Positions 7,610-15,788 of a DNA stretch of 31,948 bases are shown one piece after another (within the stretch, counting starts at the first letter, position 1; each line of letters begins with the position of its first letter). The DNA lies in IMG/VR virus record IMGVR_UViG_3300050020_000059, positions 1 through 31,948 of that record. The stretch is one strand, 5' to 3'. A model generated the notes under the pieces. The model saw only the letters and a list, made by a program, of their open reading frames with translations. It had not been told where the DNA came from and searched no databases. Source of the DNA: a virus. A program made the translations under genes and the position numbers.

Positions 7610-8055
7610 TCAGTTCTCGATGGGCGCGACCTGTAGGACCCCGGCGCCACTGACCTGAATCGCGGCGACGTGATCAAAACCAGTGGCATCGAGCGTGACC
7701 GACTCTTGCGGCGTCACATCGGGCTCGAATAGGTACCGCCATCCAGCGTGACAACCTCACCGCTGACGTAACCATCTCCTGCCGACGCAGCGGCGACTGT
7801 CGCTTCAACTGGTACACCCAGCCGTGCGTAGCAATTGGCCGTGGTGGCCAGCCTGACGGCGTTCGGCGCTTCACCCGTCGATGTGTTGGGGATGGCAACA
7901 TAGGCCGACGATGCTCCAGTGGTGATGATTGCGCCACGTACCGCTATCTTTGGCCCTCTACCCAGCAACGCCCCACTGTTCGGGTCCATCAATACCATGG
8001 CTTGCGGGTACAGGGGTTTGGGTAAACTGGGTTTGTTTATGAGTTGGAATTCCAT
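7610..8055 (-). CDS. small virion-region protein with apparent -1 frameshift
   Basis: The frame starting at ATG 8055 (MEFQLINKPSLPKPLYPQAM) runs 113 residues to a TGA at 7714-7716. Just before that stop the sequence VVTLDGGTY breaks off. In the -1 frame, from about 7727 on, the reading continues as YLFEPDVTPQESVTLDATGF and then DHVAAIQVSGAGVLQVAPIEN to a TGA at 7610-7612. The continuation has normal codon use and ends just before the next gene's ribosome site, so the real product is probably about 148 residues. Cause: base loss (natural or assembly) or programmed frameshifting near GGCGGTACC; it cannot be decided here. Function unknown; it lies downstream of the capsid genes. Confidence 0.6.
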
Positions 8056-8073
8056 CTTGCTCTCCGGTTAACT

Positions 8074-8099
8074 AAAAAGCCCCCTGGGTGCAGGAGGCT
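8074..8099 (-). terminator. intrinsic terminator after the capsid-proximal gene
   Basis: On the minus strand: AGCCTCCTG, loop CACC, CAGGGGGCT (nine pairs, one G-T), then TTTTT. It separates the capsid/decoration genes from the next small gene. Confidence 0.8.
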
Positions 8100-8121
8100 T
8101 CATGGTTAAGGCTTGTCAGCC

Positions 8122-8565
8122 CTATTTTTGGCCCACGCCATTACCCGAAACAATCACAGCGATGTCGCCCGCTGCGAACGTCTGCGCATTGGTCGCAATC
8201 GTGATGCGCAGCCAGACATCCTCCTCAAACTTGATGGGTTTGAATGAACACTCCAGGCGTCCGCCGGTTCCTGCTGTGAGTTGGCCAGCAGCCGCGAAGT
8301 ATTCCAGTGATGGAGACAACGAGGATGCTGCATCGACGGGCGTATAACCCGCACCAAACACGATTTCCGGGATGGCATCGGTGTCCAGATCGTCGCACTG
8401 GATTTGCACGCCGACGACTTCCATGCCACCTGGGATGCGGAAGTCAAGGGTGTCGCCGTCCGCCATGTTTGACGCGAACGTGTACTTGTCAGTGATGAAC
8501 ATGCCGCAGCCGTCGACAGGCATGAATGCCGGTCCGGCTGCGCGAAGAGATTTGAAATTTGCCAT
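8122..8565 (-). CDS. capsid-adjacent small protein, possible decoration protein
   Basis: A 147-residue, beta-rich protein starting MANFKSLRAAGPAFMPVDGCG with a strong ribosome site (AAGGAG 8 bases before ATG). The composition (FRIPGGMEVVGVQIQCDDLD, then a C-terminal GDIAVIVSGNGVG) suggests a compact beta sandwich. It directly follows the major capsid gene and is ended by a strong terminator, so it is likely made in large amounts; head decoration or cement is the natural guess. I do not recognise the family, and the role is inference from position only. Confidence 0.6.
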   Translation of the reverse strand: MANFKSLRAAGPAFMPVDGCGMFITDKYTFASNMADGDTLDFRIPGGMEVVGVQIQCDDLDTDAIPEIVFGAGYTPVDAASSLSPSLEYFAAAGQLTAGTGGRLECSFKPIKFEEDVWLRITIATNAQTFAAGDIAVIVSGNGVGQK

Positions 8566-8632
8566 GGTGATGGCTCCTTGAAAAAGATTGAAAAACTGGC
8601 CCGGTTACAGACCAGGATCAAAGGCTTACGCC

Positions 8633-9934
8633 TTAGACAGAGCGGCGTTTGACCACCGAGTCGACGACACACACACCGAAGTCGGTGGGCTCGTTGTCGC
8701 CGTCCGAGTTCGGCAGGCTCCAGCGCAGTTTTTGCTCTGCACCCATCACTTCACCAGCCAATTCGAGATTGCGCCCGAAGTTGGTGTAGTTCTCCAGCAG
8801 CGAGTAGGTTTCCTCACTGGTGCGGTTGGCGCCGGAGACGATCGCCAGGGCTTGGGCGCCCAGGAAGATCGAGCGTGACACTTGATGCGTCGTACTCAGA
8901 CCAGCGGCAATCGTCACGTTGCTTTCCGTTGCCGTCAGCTTGTTGGCCGACGTAATGTGCGGAACCAAGTCGCTGGCGTTGAAGCGGATGGCGAATTGCA
9001 TCTTGCGCACCAGAATGCCGTTCCACAGGATCGGAGACCCCGAGAACAGCGGATGCGCTTTCAGATTGCCGTACTCGGCACGCTTCATGGCGTTGGTCTC
9101 GAACGTGCGGATGTTGTTGCCCGATGTGGTATCGGTAAACAGCGAGTCCCAGCCCAGCTCGTCAACGTACAGAATGCCCTTGATGGGGTCGTCACCAGCA
9201 GCCGGATCGCCTGGGATCTGGATCGGAGCCATCTTGACGGACATTTCACTCCAGAGCGCGGCGAATTCGTCGAGCACCGATAGTTTGAGACCATCAGCCG
9301 AGTCCACCGACGCCAACTGAGCGCCGCCTTGAACCAAAGTACCCGCATCCACCACAAAGTGACGGTTGTAGGTCGGCGCTTTCAGGGCGTTGACCAGCAT
9401 GTCGGCAAAGTCCGGATCGGTGGCCAGGGGCAGAATCCAGTCCGTTCCGTCCTGAGCTCCGCGAGCGCCGGCCAGGAACGTCAGACAACGCTGCCAGCGA
9501 AAAGCCGGCATAGCGCGCACCAGTTGAGCCATGGCGTTCTGGCGCATCGAGTGGGGTGTGCGTTGCTGAGTCATCTTGCCGCCTGCGGAGACCGGCAGTG
9601 TTGCCATGTCCAAATAGACGTCTTGGCTCGAATACTTGAGCGCAGCGCCCCTGCCTTCGGCGTTCTGGTCGCCCATAACCGGGCGCAGTTTGACGACGTG
9701 CGCGCAATCGACTTGCACGATTTCGCCCGGGCCCTTGGAGAGTTCGTCTACACGCACCACGGGCATTTCTGTCGTGGTTTGCTGTTTCAGTTTGCTCATT
9801 GCGTCCTCATGCGTGGGCATGGGGCCGGTAAGCGCCGCCAGAGGGTTCGGACGGCGTACTGCCATTGCGCTAAGCGCATGGGAATAAGCCTTGTTCGCCA
9901 GTGGATTGCCTTTCGGCACGGAGGTATTTGACAT
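8633..9934 (-). CDS. major capsid protein, N4-gp56 family
   Basis: A 433-residue protein fitting the N4-gp56-type major capsid family (HK97 fold). Visible features: an N-terminal helix with SHALSAMAVRRPNPLAALTG, the EMPVVRVDELSKGPGEIVQVD region, GKMTQQRTPHSMRQNAMAQL, the segment HFVVDAGTLVQGGAQLAS, and a C-terminal ENYTNFGRNLELAGEVMGAE followed by DFGVCVVDSVVKR. Length and order match the family. It follows the scaffold gene by 39 bases, the standard scaffold-capsid pairing, and AGGA lies 9 bases before the ATG. Role: several hundred copies form the icosahedral shell around the scaffold. Confidence 0.88.
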   Translation of the reverse strand: MSNTSVPKGNPLANKAYSHALSAMAVRRPNPLAALTGPMPTHEDAMSKLKQQTTTEMPVVRVDELSKGPGEIVQVDCAHVVKLRPVMGDQNAEGRGAALKYSSQDVYLDMATLPVSAGGKMTQQRTPHSMRQNAMAQLVRAMPAFRWQRCLTFLAGARGAQDGTDWILPLATDPDFADMLVNALKAPTYNRHFVVDAGTLVQGGAQLASVDSADGLKLSVLDEFAALWSEMSVKMAPIQIPGDPAAGDDPIKGILYVDELGWDSLFTDTTSGNNIRTFETNAMKRAEYGNLKAHPLFSGSPILWNGILVRKMQFAIRFNASDLVPHITSANKLTATESNVTIAAGLSTTHQVSRSIFLGAQALAIVSGANRTSEETYSLLENYTNFGRNLELAGEVMGAEQKLRWSLPNSDGDNEPTDFGVCVVDSVVKRRSV

Positions 9935-9973
9935 TTTGTTTTGTCCTGTAGGAATATCGCCCTACTACGTGTC

Positions 9974-10807
9974 TCAGGCCGGTAGTGACGCGATGATTTC
10001 CTCATCGGTCATCCGGCTGTAGTCGGGCGTGGATTTGTCGGGTTGCATTCCGCCTTTGAAATCGCTGATGCGTTTGGGACCATCGGTCTTGAGTGCATCA
10101 ATGACTGCTTGCGGGTCGCGTTTTGGTTCGCCAGGAGCAACATCGGCCTTGACGCGACGGGTAACTTCTGCCAGGCGCTCGTTGAGCGGCTTGTTCTGCC
10201 AATCCGGCAGGGTCATCAGGTACTTGTCCATCTCGATCGCGGCATGGAAACGGTCTTGCGTCTTCGGGTCGTACTGCCAATTGACAAGCTCGGGCACCGA
10301 ATCAATAACCTCCTGGATCTCAGGGTCGTATCGAACCGGCTCGAAGTCGTCTTTTGGCACTTCCTTGGGCGCCTGCTGCAACTTGGTATTGAGTTCTTGC
10401 ACTTGACGCGCCAGCTTTGCTGCAACGGGAAAGTTCTCATCCAATTCAGCCAATTCCTCGTCGGTAACTTGCGTCACCGTTAGGGTTTTGCCTGCCTTGA
10501 GATCGGCTATTTCCTGTTCCAGTTGCTGGGTACGTTCATGTGCTCGTTTGGCGTCCCGCCGTGCGGCTCTCAGGGCTGCGCGCGTGTCACCTTGCGGTGC
10601 TGCTGCTGCTGACTCTGGTGCTGCCTGGGCGCCTTCAACGGGTTTGGCTTCATCGGTTGCCGCTGCCTGCCCTGCGGGCTCTGCTGCTACTATGGATGCT
10701 TCGGCCGTAGCTGGGGCTTCTGGTGCGGGAGATTGCTCACCCTTTGCCAGTTCAGCCAGCATGGCTTGCTCTTCCGCGTTGAACTCTGCGTTGCTTTCGT
10801 TTGCCAT
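9974..10807 (-). CDS. scaffolding protein
   Basis: A 277-residue acidic, largely helical protein starting MANESNAEFNAEEQAMLAEL, with an Ala/Glu/Pro-rich disordered region (about residues 25-75), a coiled coil (ALRAARRDAKRAHERTQQLE, about 80-105) and a charged C-terminal half ending MTDEEIIASLPA. This composition and position between portal and capsid genes is that of P22 gp8-like scaffolds. An upstream in-frame ATG would add 78 residues of poor sequence; the start at 10807 is preferred because AGGAGAG lies 6 bases before it. Its transcript has a long structured leader (10808-10959). Confidence 0.78.
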   Translation of the reverse strand: MANESNAEFNAEEQAMLAELAKGEQSPAPEAPATAEASIVAAEPAGQAAATDEAKPVEGAQAAPESAAAAPQGDTRAALRAARRDAKRAHERTQQLEQEIADLKAGKTLTVTQVTDEELAELDENFPVAAKLARQVQELNTKLQQAPKEVPKDDFEPVRYDPEIQEVIDSVPELVNWQYDPKTQDRFHAAIEMDKYLMTLPDWQNKPLNERLAEVTRRVKADVAPGEPKRDPQAVIDALKTDGPKRISDFKGGMQPDKSTPDYSRMTDEEIIASLPA

Positions 10808-10959
10808 CTGTCTCTCTCCTGCGTCGTTTACGGGCGACCCCCGAGGCTTTCGCCACCGTCCAAAATCCACACGCCAGCGCTCGGACGAGTCCGCTGGGTG
10901 GCTGCCCTGGGTACGCACAAACCGGTGGGCGGTCGGTTTGTGGCTAAAAAGAACAGGCG
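10808..10959 (-). other. structured leader between portal and scaffold genes
   Basis: About 150 bases without a gene, read on the minus strand between the portal terminator and the scaffold ATG. It can fold into several hairpins: CACAAACCG/CGGTTTGTG (nine pairs), CCAGCG/CGCTGG with an inner CTC/GAG, and a short GGC-GAAA-GCC stem with a GNRA-type loop. No convincing -35/-10 pair was found. It may be a processed or regulated 5' leader of the scaffold-capsid mRNA; no known RNA family is recognised. Confidence 0.45.
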
Positions 10960-10981
10960 AAAAAAAAGCACCCGAAGGTGC
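10960..10981 (-). terminator. intrinsic terminator after the portal gene
   Basis: On the minus strand: GCACC, loop TTCG, GGTGC, then eight T residues. A textbook terminator with a stable tetraloop, 28 bases after the portal stop codon. Confidence 0.9.
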
Positions 10982-11009
10982 CCAATGGCGACTGTCTGAA
11001 ATTGGTGAT

Positions 11010-13172
11010 CTAAGCCATGGCTTGAGCCAAAGCATCTGCAATCAATGCGTCGTTGCTTGCCTGTATCTGTCCTCTGGCTTGCTCGGCTTTGGCTTCGTTG
11101 AGGTCGACCACACTCAAAACCTGAGCTGTTTCGGCCTTGTCTTTGTCGCTGGCTACACCGTTTTGGATGCGCTGCTCGATCAGCGTGGCATTCGCGTTGG
11201 CCAGGCGCGCGGCGGCGTTGCGGGCCTGCGTATTGGCTTGCTTGTCTGCGATCTCGGCGGTTGCGACTGCTGCCTGGGCCTGCTTATTGGCCTGGGCCTG
11301 CTGCGCTTGATCGGCGTCCGCCTTTTCCTGTCCGGCTTTGTCGCCTGCAATTGGAATGCCCGACATCTTGCGCAGATCGTCGGCAACCTGTTGACGGTTC
11401 GGGATGTTGCTCGACTCAAGAAACACAGGCGCCAGAATGGCCACGGCCTGCGGGTTATTGCCCAGCGCCTGGATGATGGTCGCCACATTGGCCTGCATCT
11501 GCTGCCTGTAAGCCGGGGTGCTTGGCACTTCGGACATTGCCACCTTCACATCGGCATCCTTGACCTGGTTGACGGGCTGCCCGGTTTGTGGGTCCCACGT
11601 ATTGAGCACAATCGCGCGCTTGGTCTTGCCAACGCCCACCATGACATTTAGGTTTTCGTTCAAGTGGTCTTGTACGATCTCTTGCAGTAATGTCTCGAAC
11701 ACCTGGCGGCGGGCAAAGGCGTAGTTGTCGTTCATCTCGCCCATGGCCTGTTCGCCCTGCTCGATCAACAGACTGTTGGCAATGCCTGACGTCACGCCAG
11801 CCGGACGATTACCTAACTGGCTTGAATACCTGCCAGCGGTGTCCTGGATCAACTGTTTGGCATCCTGCATAACCTCGACCTGATCGCGTTGCAGAGTTAA
11901 ATCGTTGCCGATCTTGATGCCGTTGACGTTCTTGCGGTTGGGATTGGTGATGATCTGCAAGTCAGGGCGCATCACCGCATCAGCAATGTCCGCAATCGTG
12001 TTGTACTCGGTCGCCAGGGCGTCGTCGTCGATCTGAATCTGCTTGGCCTTGAGCATCCATTGAATCCGCAGGCGGCGCTCGTTGTACTCATCCTGCGGGC
12101 TAATCATGCCCTCGATCAAGCCGTAAGGGCTCAGGTCCTGGTCATCACGGAAGGCAAAGAACGGGATGTAGGGGAAATTGCGCTTGGTGGTGCCAACATC
12201 AAGCAAGCGGTGAGGACCGGCGTACAGTGCCATTCTGACCTGCATCGTGATCGCTTTGGACACCTTAACCAGACCGCGGGCGACCGCTTCGACGTGTCTC
12301 GGGTCTTTGGGGTCGTACTGAATCCGCTTGGTCGGGCTCATTTGGAGCACCACTACACTGGCCGGTACGCGGTACCAGACCTCGTACATCTTGATCATCT
12401 TGCGTGCTGAGTCCACCCAGTCTCGCCTGGCCACCTGGAATCTACGCTCGGTGTCCAGAGCATTCATCAGCGCCTGGTTGGGCTCACCCAGCAAATAACC
12501 CTCAACCATCAGTGAGTCCCAGCCTGATACCGTGCGCTTGAGCACGTCCTTGTGCTCAGGCATCTTGGCCTCGATCTCATCCAAGTCGATCCAGCGCTTG
12601 CGGCACAGCCAGCGGCAAGCATTAAGCAATGTCACGCCCCTTTGTGCTCTCCAGTCCCACCAGATTTCATTGCGGGGGACATCATCAACCCGGTAGGGAT
12701 AGTCCAGCGGGTCCGAGTTGCGCGACACCTCAACCCACCCGATGCCAGCCTTAACGTCGCTACCGTAGGCGTTGGACACAGCCATGTGGGCCCGGGTCTC
12801 GCGCTCGGCTTCCTTGAGCCTGGGGTTCAGCGCATCGCAAACGTCTTGGTAATCGTCGTCATCGGCCTCGATCTTGATGTCGGTGCGGCTTTTGGCCTCC
12901 TGGCCCAGCACGGAATTGATGACTGGGCGAATCAGATTGGTTGAACGCTCGTCCAAACCCTCGGCCCGGATGGTTTGAAGTTGCAGCGGGCTGAGTTGCT
13001 TGCCATCGTAATATGCGCAGGCCAAGTCAGCACGATCACGCCAGGGCGGCTGATCGGCGCAGTCCGAGATCAAACGCTCCAAGGCATACAAACTGAACGA
13101 ACCACTGCCCGCACTGTCGCGGCCGCCGTTGTAATTCGGCTGATCTTGGTATTGGGGTGTTGGCTTGATCAT
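11010..13172 (-). CDS. portal protein, P22 type
   Basis: A 720-residue protein matching the P22 gp1-type portal in length and order: N-terminal YALERLISDCADQPPWRDRA, the DGKQLSPLQLQTIRAEGL region, ERSTNLIRPVINSVLGQEAK, an acidic DDDDYQD patch, GIGWVEVSRNSDPLDYPYRV, and a long C-terminal Ala/Gln-rich helical tail (about residues 620-720) resembling the P22 barrel. The twelve-subunit ring is the DNA entry and exit channel and docks the terminase. Its start (ATG 13172) overlaps the stop of the HNH gene (ATGA). The first codons MIKPTP are duplicated at the start of that HNH gene, which indicates insertion of the HNH gene between terminase and portal. Confidence 0.88.
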   Translation of the reverse strand: MIKPTPQYQDQPNYNGGRDSAGSGSFSLYALERLISDCADQPPWRDRADLACAYYDGKQLSPLQLQTIRAEGLDERSTNLIRPVINSVLGQEAKSRTDIKIEADDDDYQDVCDALNPRLKEAERETRAHMAVSNAYGSDVKAGIGWVEVSRNSDPLDYPYRVDDVPRNEIWWDWRAQRGVTLLNACRWLCRKRWIDLDEIEAKMPEHKDVLKRTVSGWDSLMVEGYLLGEPNQALMNALDTERRFQVARRDWVDSARKMIKMYEVWYRVPASVVVLQMSPTKRIQYDPKDPRHVEAVARGLVKVSKAITMQVRMALYAGPHRLLDVGTTKRNFPYIPFFAFRDDQDLSPYGLIEGMISPQDEYNERRLRIQWMLKAKQIQIDDDALATEYNTIADIADAVMRPDLQIITNPNRKNVNGIKIGNDLTLQRDQVEVMQDAKQLIQDTAGRYSSQLGNRPAGVTSGIANSLLIEQGEQAMGEMNDNYAFARRQVFETLLQEIVQDHLNENLNVMVGVGKTKRAIVLNTWDPQTGQPVNQVKDADVKVAMSEVPSTPAYRQQMQANVATIIQALGNNPQAVAILAPVFLESSNIPNRQQVADDLRKMSGIPIAGDKAGQEKADADQAQQAQANKQAQAAVATAEIADKQANTQARNAAARLANANATLIEQRIQNGVASDKDKAETAQVLSVVDLNEAKAEQARGQIQASNDALIADALAQAMA

Positions 13173-13174
13173 GT
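13154..13174 (-). repeat. 21-bp direct repeat at portal start (copy 1)
   Basis: Minus-strand ACATGATCAAGCCAACACCCC. It matches 13603-13623 at 20 of 21 bases (mismatch at 13166 versus 13615). It spans the stop of the HNH gene and the first codons of the portal gene. Confidence 0.9.
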
Positions 13175-13621
13175 TTCAAACTTCCAATTAACCCCGTTGA
13201 CTATCCCGTCCATCGTGGATTTGTGCATCCCAAACCTTTTTGCCAGCGATCTTGCCCCGAATTCAGATGATCCTCGAACGTACATGGCTCTAATCTGGCG
13301 CACTTGATCCAGATTCAATTTTGCCCTTCCGTTGCCTTCACATGCCGGGTGTCTTGCACGCCCTCTTAGCTCACAATCTCTAATGTTGTCAGCCTGAGTT
13401 CCAATTTCAAGATGATCAGGATTGACACATGGGGGGTTGTCGCATTTGTGACGAATCACTTTCCCATCAATTTCCGAAAGTTTGATTCCATGCATATCGC
13501 AGTAAGCGGATCGATGTGCAGAAACTGTCTTTCCGTCAACAATAAATCTGCCATACCCTTGTTCATGCCTGGTTCCTGTCCATTCGATACAAGGTGTCTC
13601 AAGGGGTGTTGGCTGGATCAT
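13169..13621 (-). CDS. HNH homing-type endonuclease inserted between terL and portal
   Basis: A 150-residue protein of the HNH_3 type: the core reads HRSAYCDMHGIKLSEIDG, then VIRHKCDNPPCVNPDHLEIG (conserved HxC, CxNPxHL with the last His/Asn), then NIRDCELRGRARH and a C-terminal helix-turn-helix (GARSLAKRFGMHKSTMDGIV, about 123-142) typical of homing endonucleases that bind DNA. It overlaps terL by ATGA at 13618-13621 and the portal by ATGA at 13169-13172. The 21-bp duplication at its two ends suggests it arrived as an insertion of 449 bp that recreated a start context for each neighbour. Base composition is visibly more AT-rich than the flanking genes. Confidence 0.85.
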   Translation of the reverse strand: MIQPTPLETPCIEWTGTRHEQGYGRFIVDGKTVSAHRSAYCDMHGIKLSEIDGKVIRHKCDNPPCVNPDHLEIGTQADNIRDCELRGRARHPACEGNGRAKLNLDQVRQIRAMYVRGSSEFGARSLAKRFGMHKSTMDGIVNGVNWKFET

Positions 13622-13623
13622 GT
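13603..13623 (-). repeat. 21-bp direct repeat at HNH start (copy 2)
   Basis: Partner of 13154-13174, 449 bp away, 20 of 21 bases identical. It spans the terL stop and the first codons of the HNH gene (MIQPTP versus MIKPTP in the portal). Confidence 0.9.
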
Positions 13624-15141
13624 CATGCCTCGTTTGCGTCGGTATGCCGCCGCATCGTCACCAAGCCCAGCGGGCGGGATGGAATCGTCAAATGTCATCG
13701 TCACTGCATCACCCTTGTCCGGCGATCTGCCCAGCATGTCTCGAATCTCGTCCTTTGGCAGTATCTGGATGGCAGCCAATTGGCCCATCGTCACCACCTT
13801 GTACCTGGCTGCGCACAGATCGGCTTCGAGCTCGGCATCTGGCGGTAGAGCGATTGGGTCCGGGTTGGTCGGGTCCAGCGCTTCCCGGCAACGCCAGTAA
13901 GTCTCTGCCCTTTTGTTCCTGAATCTCAGGCTTCCAGTCACATCCATTGAAGTGCTGGCCTCAGAACCAACGAATGAATGAACTCGAAGCCTCAAACCCC
14001 GGATGAAATCCAGCGCGGAAGACCCAATTCCAATTGAGTCCACCACGATTGGCGCACCGTTGCGCACCAGTGGCGCCACAAACCCGGTGGCCTTGGGCCC
14101 GTCATTGGTCATCACGCCCGGGCAAGTCACCAGCTTGTCAAACCACAGCCCATGCCTTGGCGCCGCCGTTGTCTTGTCCACACCGCCGCGCGCCACATCG
14201 AACCCTATGGAGGTCATTGGTCCCTTGGCTTCGCGAGGCTTCCAGCGTTCCATTGCCGCCTTCACCCAGGCTGTCGGGCATACCTGCCACACCGGATCAG
14301 CACTGCCGGCGCTGAAATCACCGCGCAGCATCTGACTGCGAAGCGGCTCGGGCAACGATTGAAGGGTCGCCCTGTATCCAGTGGATGACAAGAACACGTT
14401 GTCATCGACGTTTGACGGGATGAACGTCCTGCTCTTTGGCGTTACCCAGTCTTTGCCGACCAAAACACGATCCGGCCCTGGAACAGCAAGGTCTTCCCCG
14501 TTCTCATCCGACACATACCAGCGCAATTCGCCTGGCTTGGCCGGGTTTGGGTGCTTTGGATCCAGCCATGGAGCCCAGAATCGCTTGACCCACTCTCCTT
14601 CTGCTGATGTCGGCGGGTTGCCGGCAGCCACTACACGCTGCCTGACCTTCGGGTTGTCGGAACGAAGCCAGCCAATCAACGTCCTGAATTGCAATTCGGT
14701 GAAGTGGCAAATTTCATCGAACAATTTACCGTCATGTGGACGACCTTGGTATTTCATCCAGTCTTTGGGATCCTTGACGCTGCCCAGCTCCATGACCTTG
14801 TGGCCTGGAAGTCGCCATACTCCAGTTTGACTGTTGTAGCCCTTGCGCGTGTGCAGAATCGTCGCCATGCGCTCTTCAATGCCGATCAACTGCACCGCTT
14901 CACGCCGGAAAATGATCGAGTGCTCCTGGTTTGTCAGGCACAACCCCAAAAGCAGGTCAGTCTTACCACCGCCCGCGGCGCCACCGTAAAACAGAATGTC
15001 AGCCGGCGAGTCGTAGGCCATCTGCTGCGGGCCTTCCTGCGGCACCCACAATTCCTGCCCGGCCAGCAACAACTGGTCAAGTTCTTCCCGTTCTTCTGGC
15101 GTCAAATAGTCAAGATCAGCAACCACTTTGGCAGTAGTCAC
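13618..15141 (-). CDS. terminase large subunit
   Basis: A 507-residue packaging motor. Seen: Walker A FYGGAAGGGKT at about residues 51-61, Walker B LFDE at 140-143, and the RNase H-fold nuclease domain beginning with GFDVARGGVDKT (about residue 316) in which the first Asp is a metal ligand; a second acidic site follows in IVVDSIGIGSSALD. Family: TerL, Terminase_6/P22 gp2-like. It cuts concatemers and pumps DNA through the portal. The start is GTG at 15141, overlapping the stop of the small subunit (GTGA), so the subunits are coupled. Whether packaging is headful or site-specific cannot be told from the sequence alone. Confidence 0.92.
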   Translation of the reverse strand: MTTAKVVADLDYLTPEEREELDQLLLAGQELWVPQEGPQQMAYDSPADILFYGGAAGGGKTDLLLGLCLTNQEHSIIFRREAVQLIGIEERMATILHTRKGYNSQTGVWRLPGHKVMELGSVKDPKDWMKYQGRPHDGKLFDEICHFTELQFRTLIGWLRSDNPKVRQRVVAAGNPPTSAEGEWVKRFWAPWLDPKHPNPAKPGELRWYVSDENGEDLAVPGPDRVLVGKDWVTPKSRTFIPSNVDDNVFLSSTGYRATLQSLPEPLRSQMLRGDFSAGSADPVWQVCPTAWVKAAMERWKPREAKGPMTSIGFDVARGGVDKTTAAPRHGLWFDKLVTCPGVMTNDGPKATGFVAPLVRNGAPIVVDSIGIGSSALDFIRGLRLRVHSFVGSEASTSMDVTGSLRFRNKRAETYWRCREALDPTNPDPIALPPDAELEADLCAARYKVVTMGQLAAIQILPKDEIRDMLGRSPDKGDAVTMTFDDSIPPAGLGDDAAAYRRKRGMT

Positions 15142-15779
15142 GCCGGTTTCCTATTCTTGGCGGCAGCCAGGAGCGCCGCAATCCTCACAGCGCGCTCGGT
15201 GTTGGACATGGCATTCAAGGCCTTGGCGACACCGCCCATGGCACCTTCGTTATCCTTCTCGAACATGTTGAGGAACTTGCCGCCGCGATCAATGGATGCG
15301 TTCTTGTCGGCAATCTTGTACTTTTTAACGTGGCCGATCAGTTTCTTGCCCTCGCCGCGGCCGTCGTACTCTTCCAGAACTTCCAGACCGACAATGCAAG
15401 CTGCGGTGTCATCATCCAGTTCCAGAATGCTCTTTGGCCTGCCATCGGCATGGAACATCTTGCGCGCATCAAAGAACGCGATCCGAGCGGTTTCCCGCAT
15501 GATCCGCTCTTGTGTGAGCTCCATCTTCTCCAGGCATTCGTCCTGTTTTGCAGCAATGACCGTCTGCTTTTGTGACAAATAACCTGCAATGGCAGGTTTA
15601 AGCAGGTTTTCTTGTCCTATGACTCGGGCTGTTTTCTGGCTGTAACCCGCAGCCAGCGCGGCTTGCGTGGCATTTCCGCAAAGCAGGTATTCCTGCACAA
15701 ACTTCCATTGCTTTGGCAGCAACCCATTGACGCGACTTGCTCCCCCGGCCCTCTTCTTGACTGGGGGTTTCTTCTTCAT
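15138..15779 (-). CDS. terminase small subunit
   Basis: A 213-residue protein with the Terminase_2 pattern: QWKFVQEYLLCGNATQAALA then AGYSQKTARVIGQENL (helix-turn-helix, about residues 24-58), a central coiled coil used for oligomerisation, and a C-terminal part (NASIDRGGKFLNMFEKDN) with AMNTERAVRIAALLA-like helix. It recognises the packaging site and activates TerL. Basic N-terminus KKKPPVKKRAGG may bind DNA. A ribosome site GAGG lies 7 bases before the ATG. Gene order TerS-TerL is standard. Confidence 0.85.
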   Translation of the reverse strand: MKKKPPVKKRAGGASRVNGLLPKQWKFVQEYLLCGNATQAALAAGYSQKTARVIGQENLLKPAIAGYLSQKQTVIAAKQDECLEKMELTQERIMRETARIAFFDARKMFHADGRPKSILELDDDTAACIVGLEVLEEYDGRGEGKKLIGHVKKYKIADKNASIDRGGKFLNMFEKDNEGAMGGVAKALNAMSNTERAVRIAALLAAAKNRKPA

Positions 15780-15788
15780 TCCCGCGCC

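Noticed and set aside
10808-10959. Hammerhead or other self-cleaving ribozyme in the scaffold leader
   Set aside because: GGACTCGTCC and CGAAAGCC look suggestive, but the CTGATGA core is missing.
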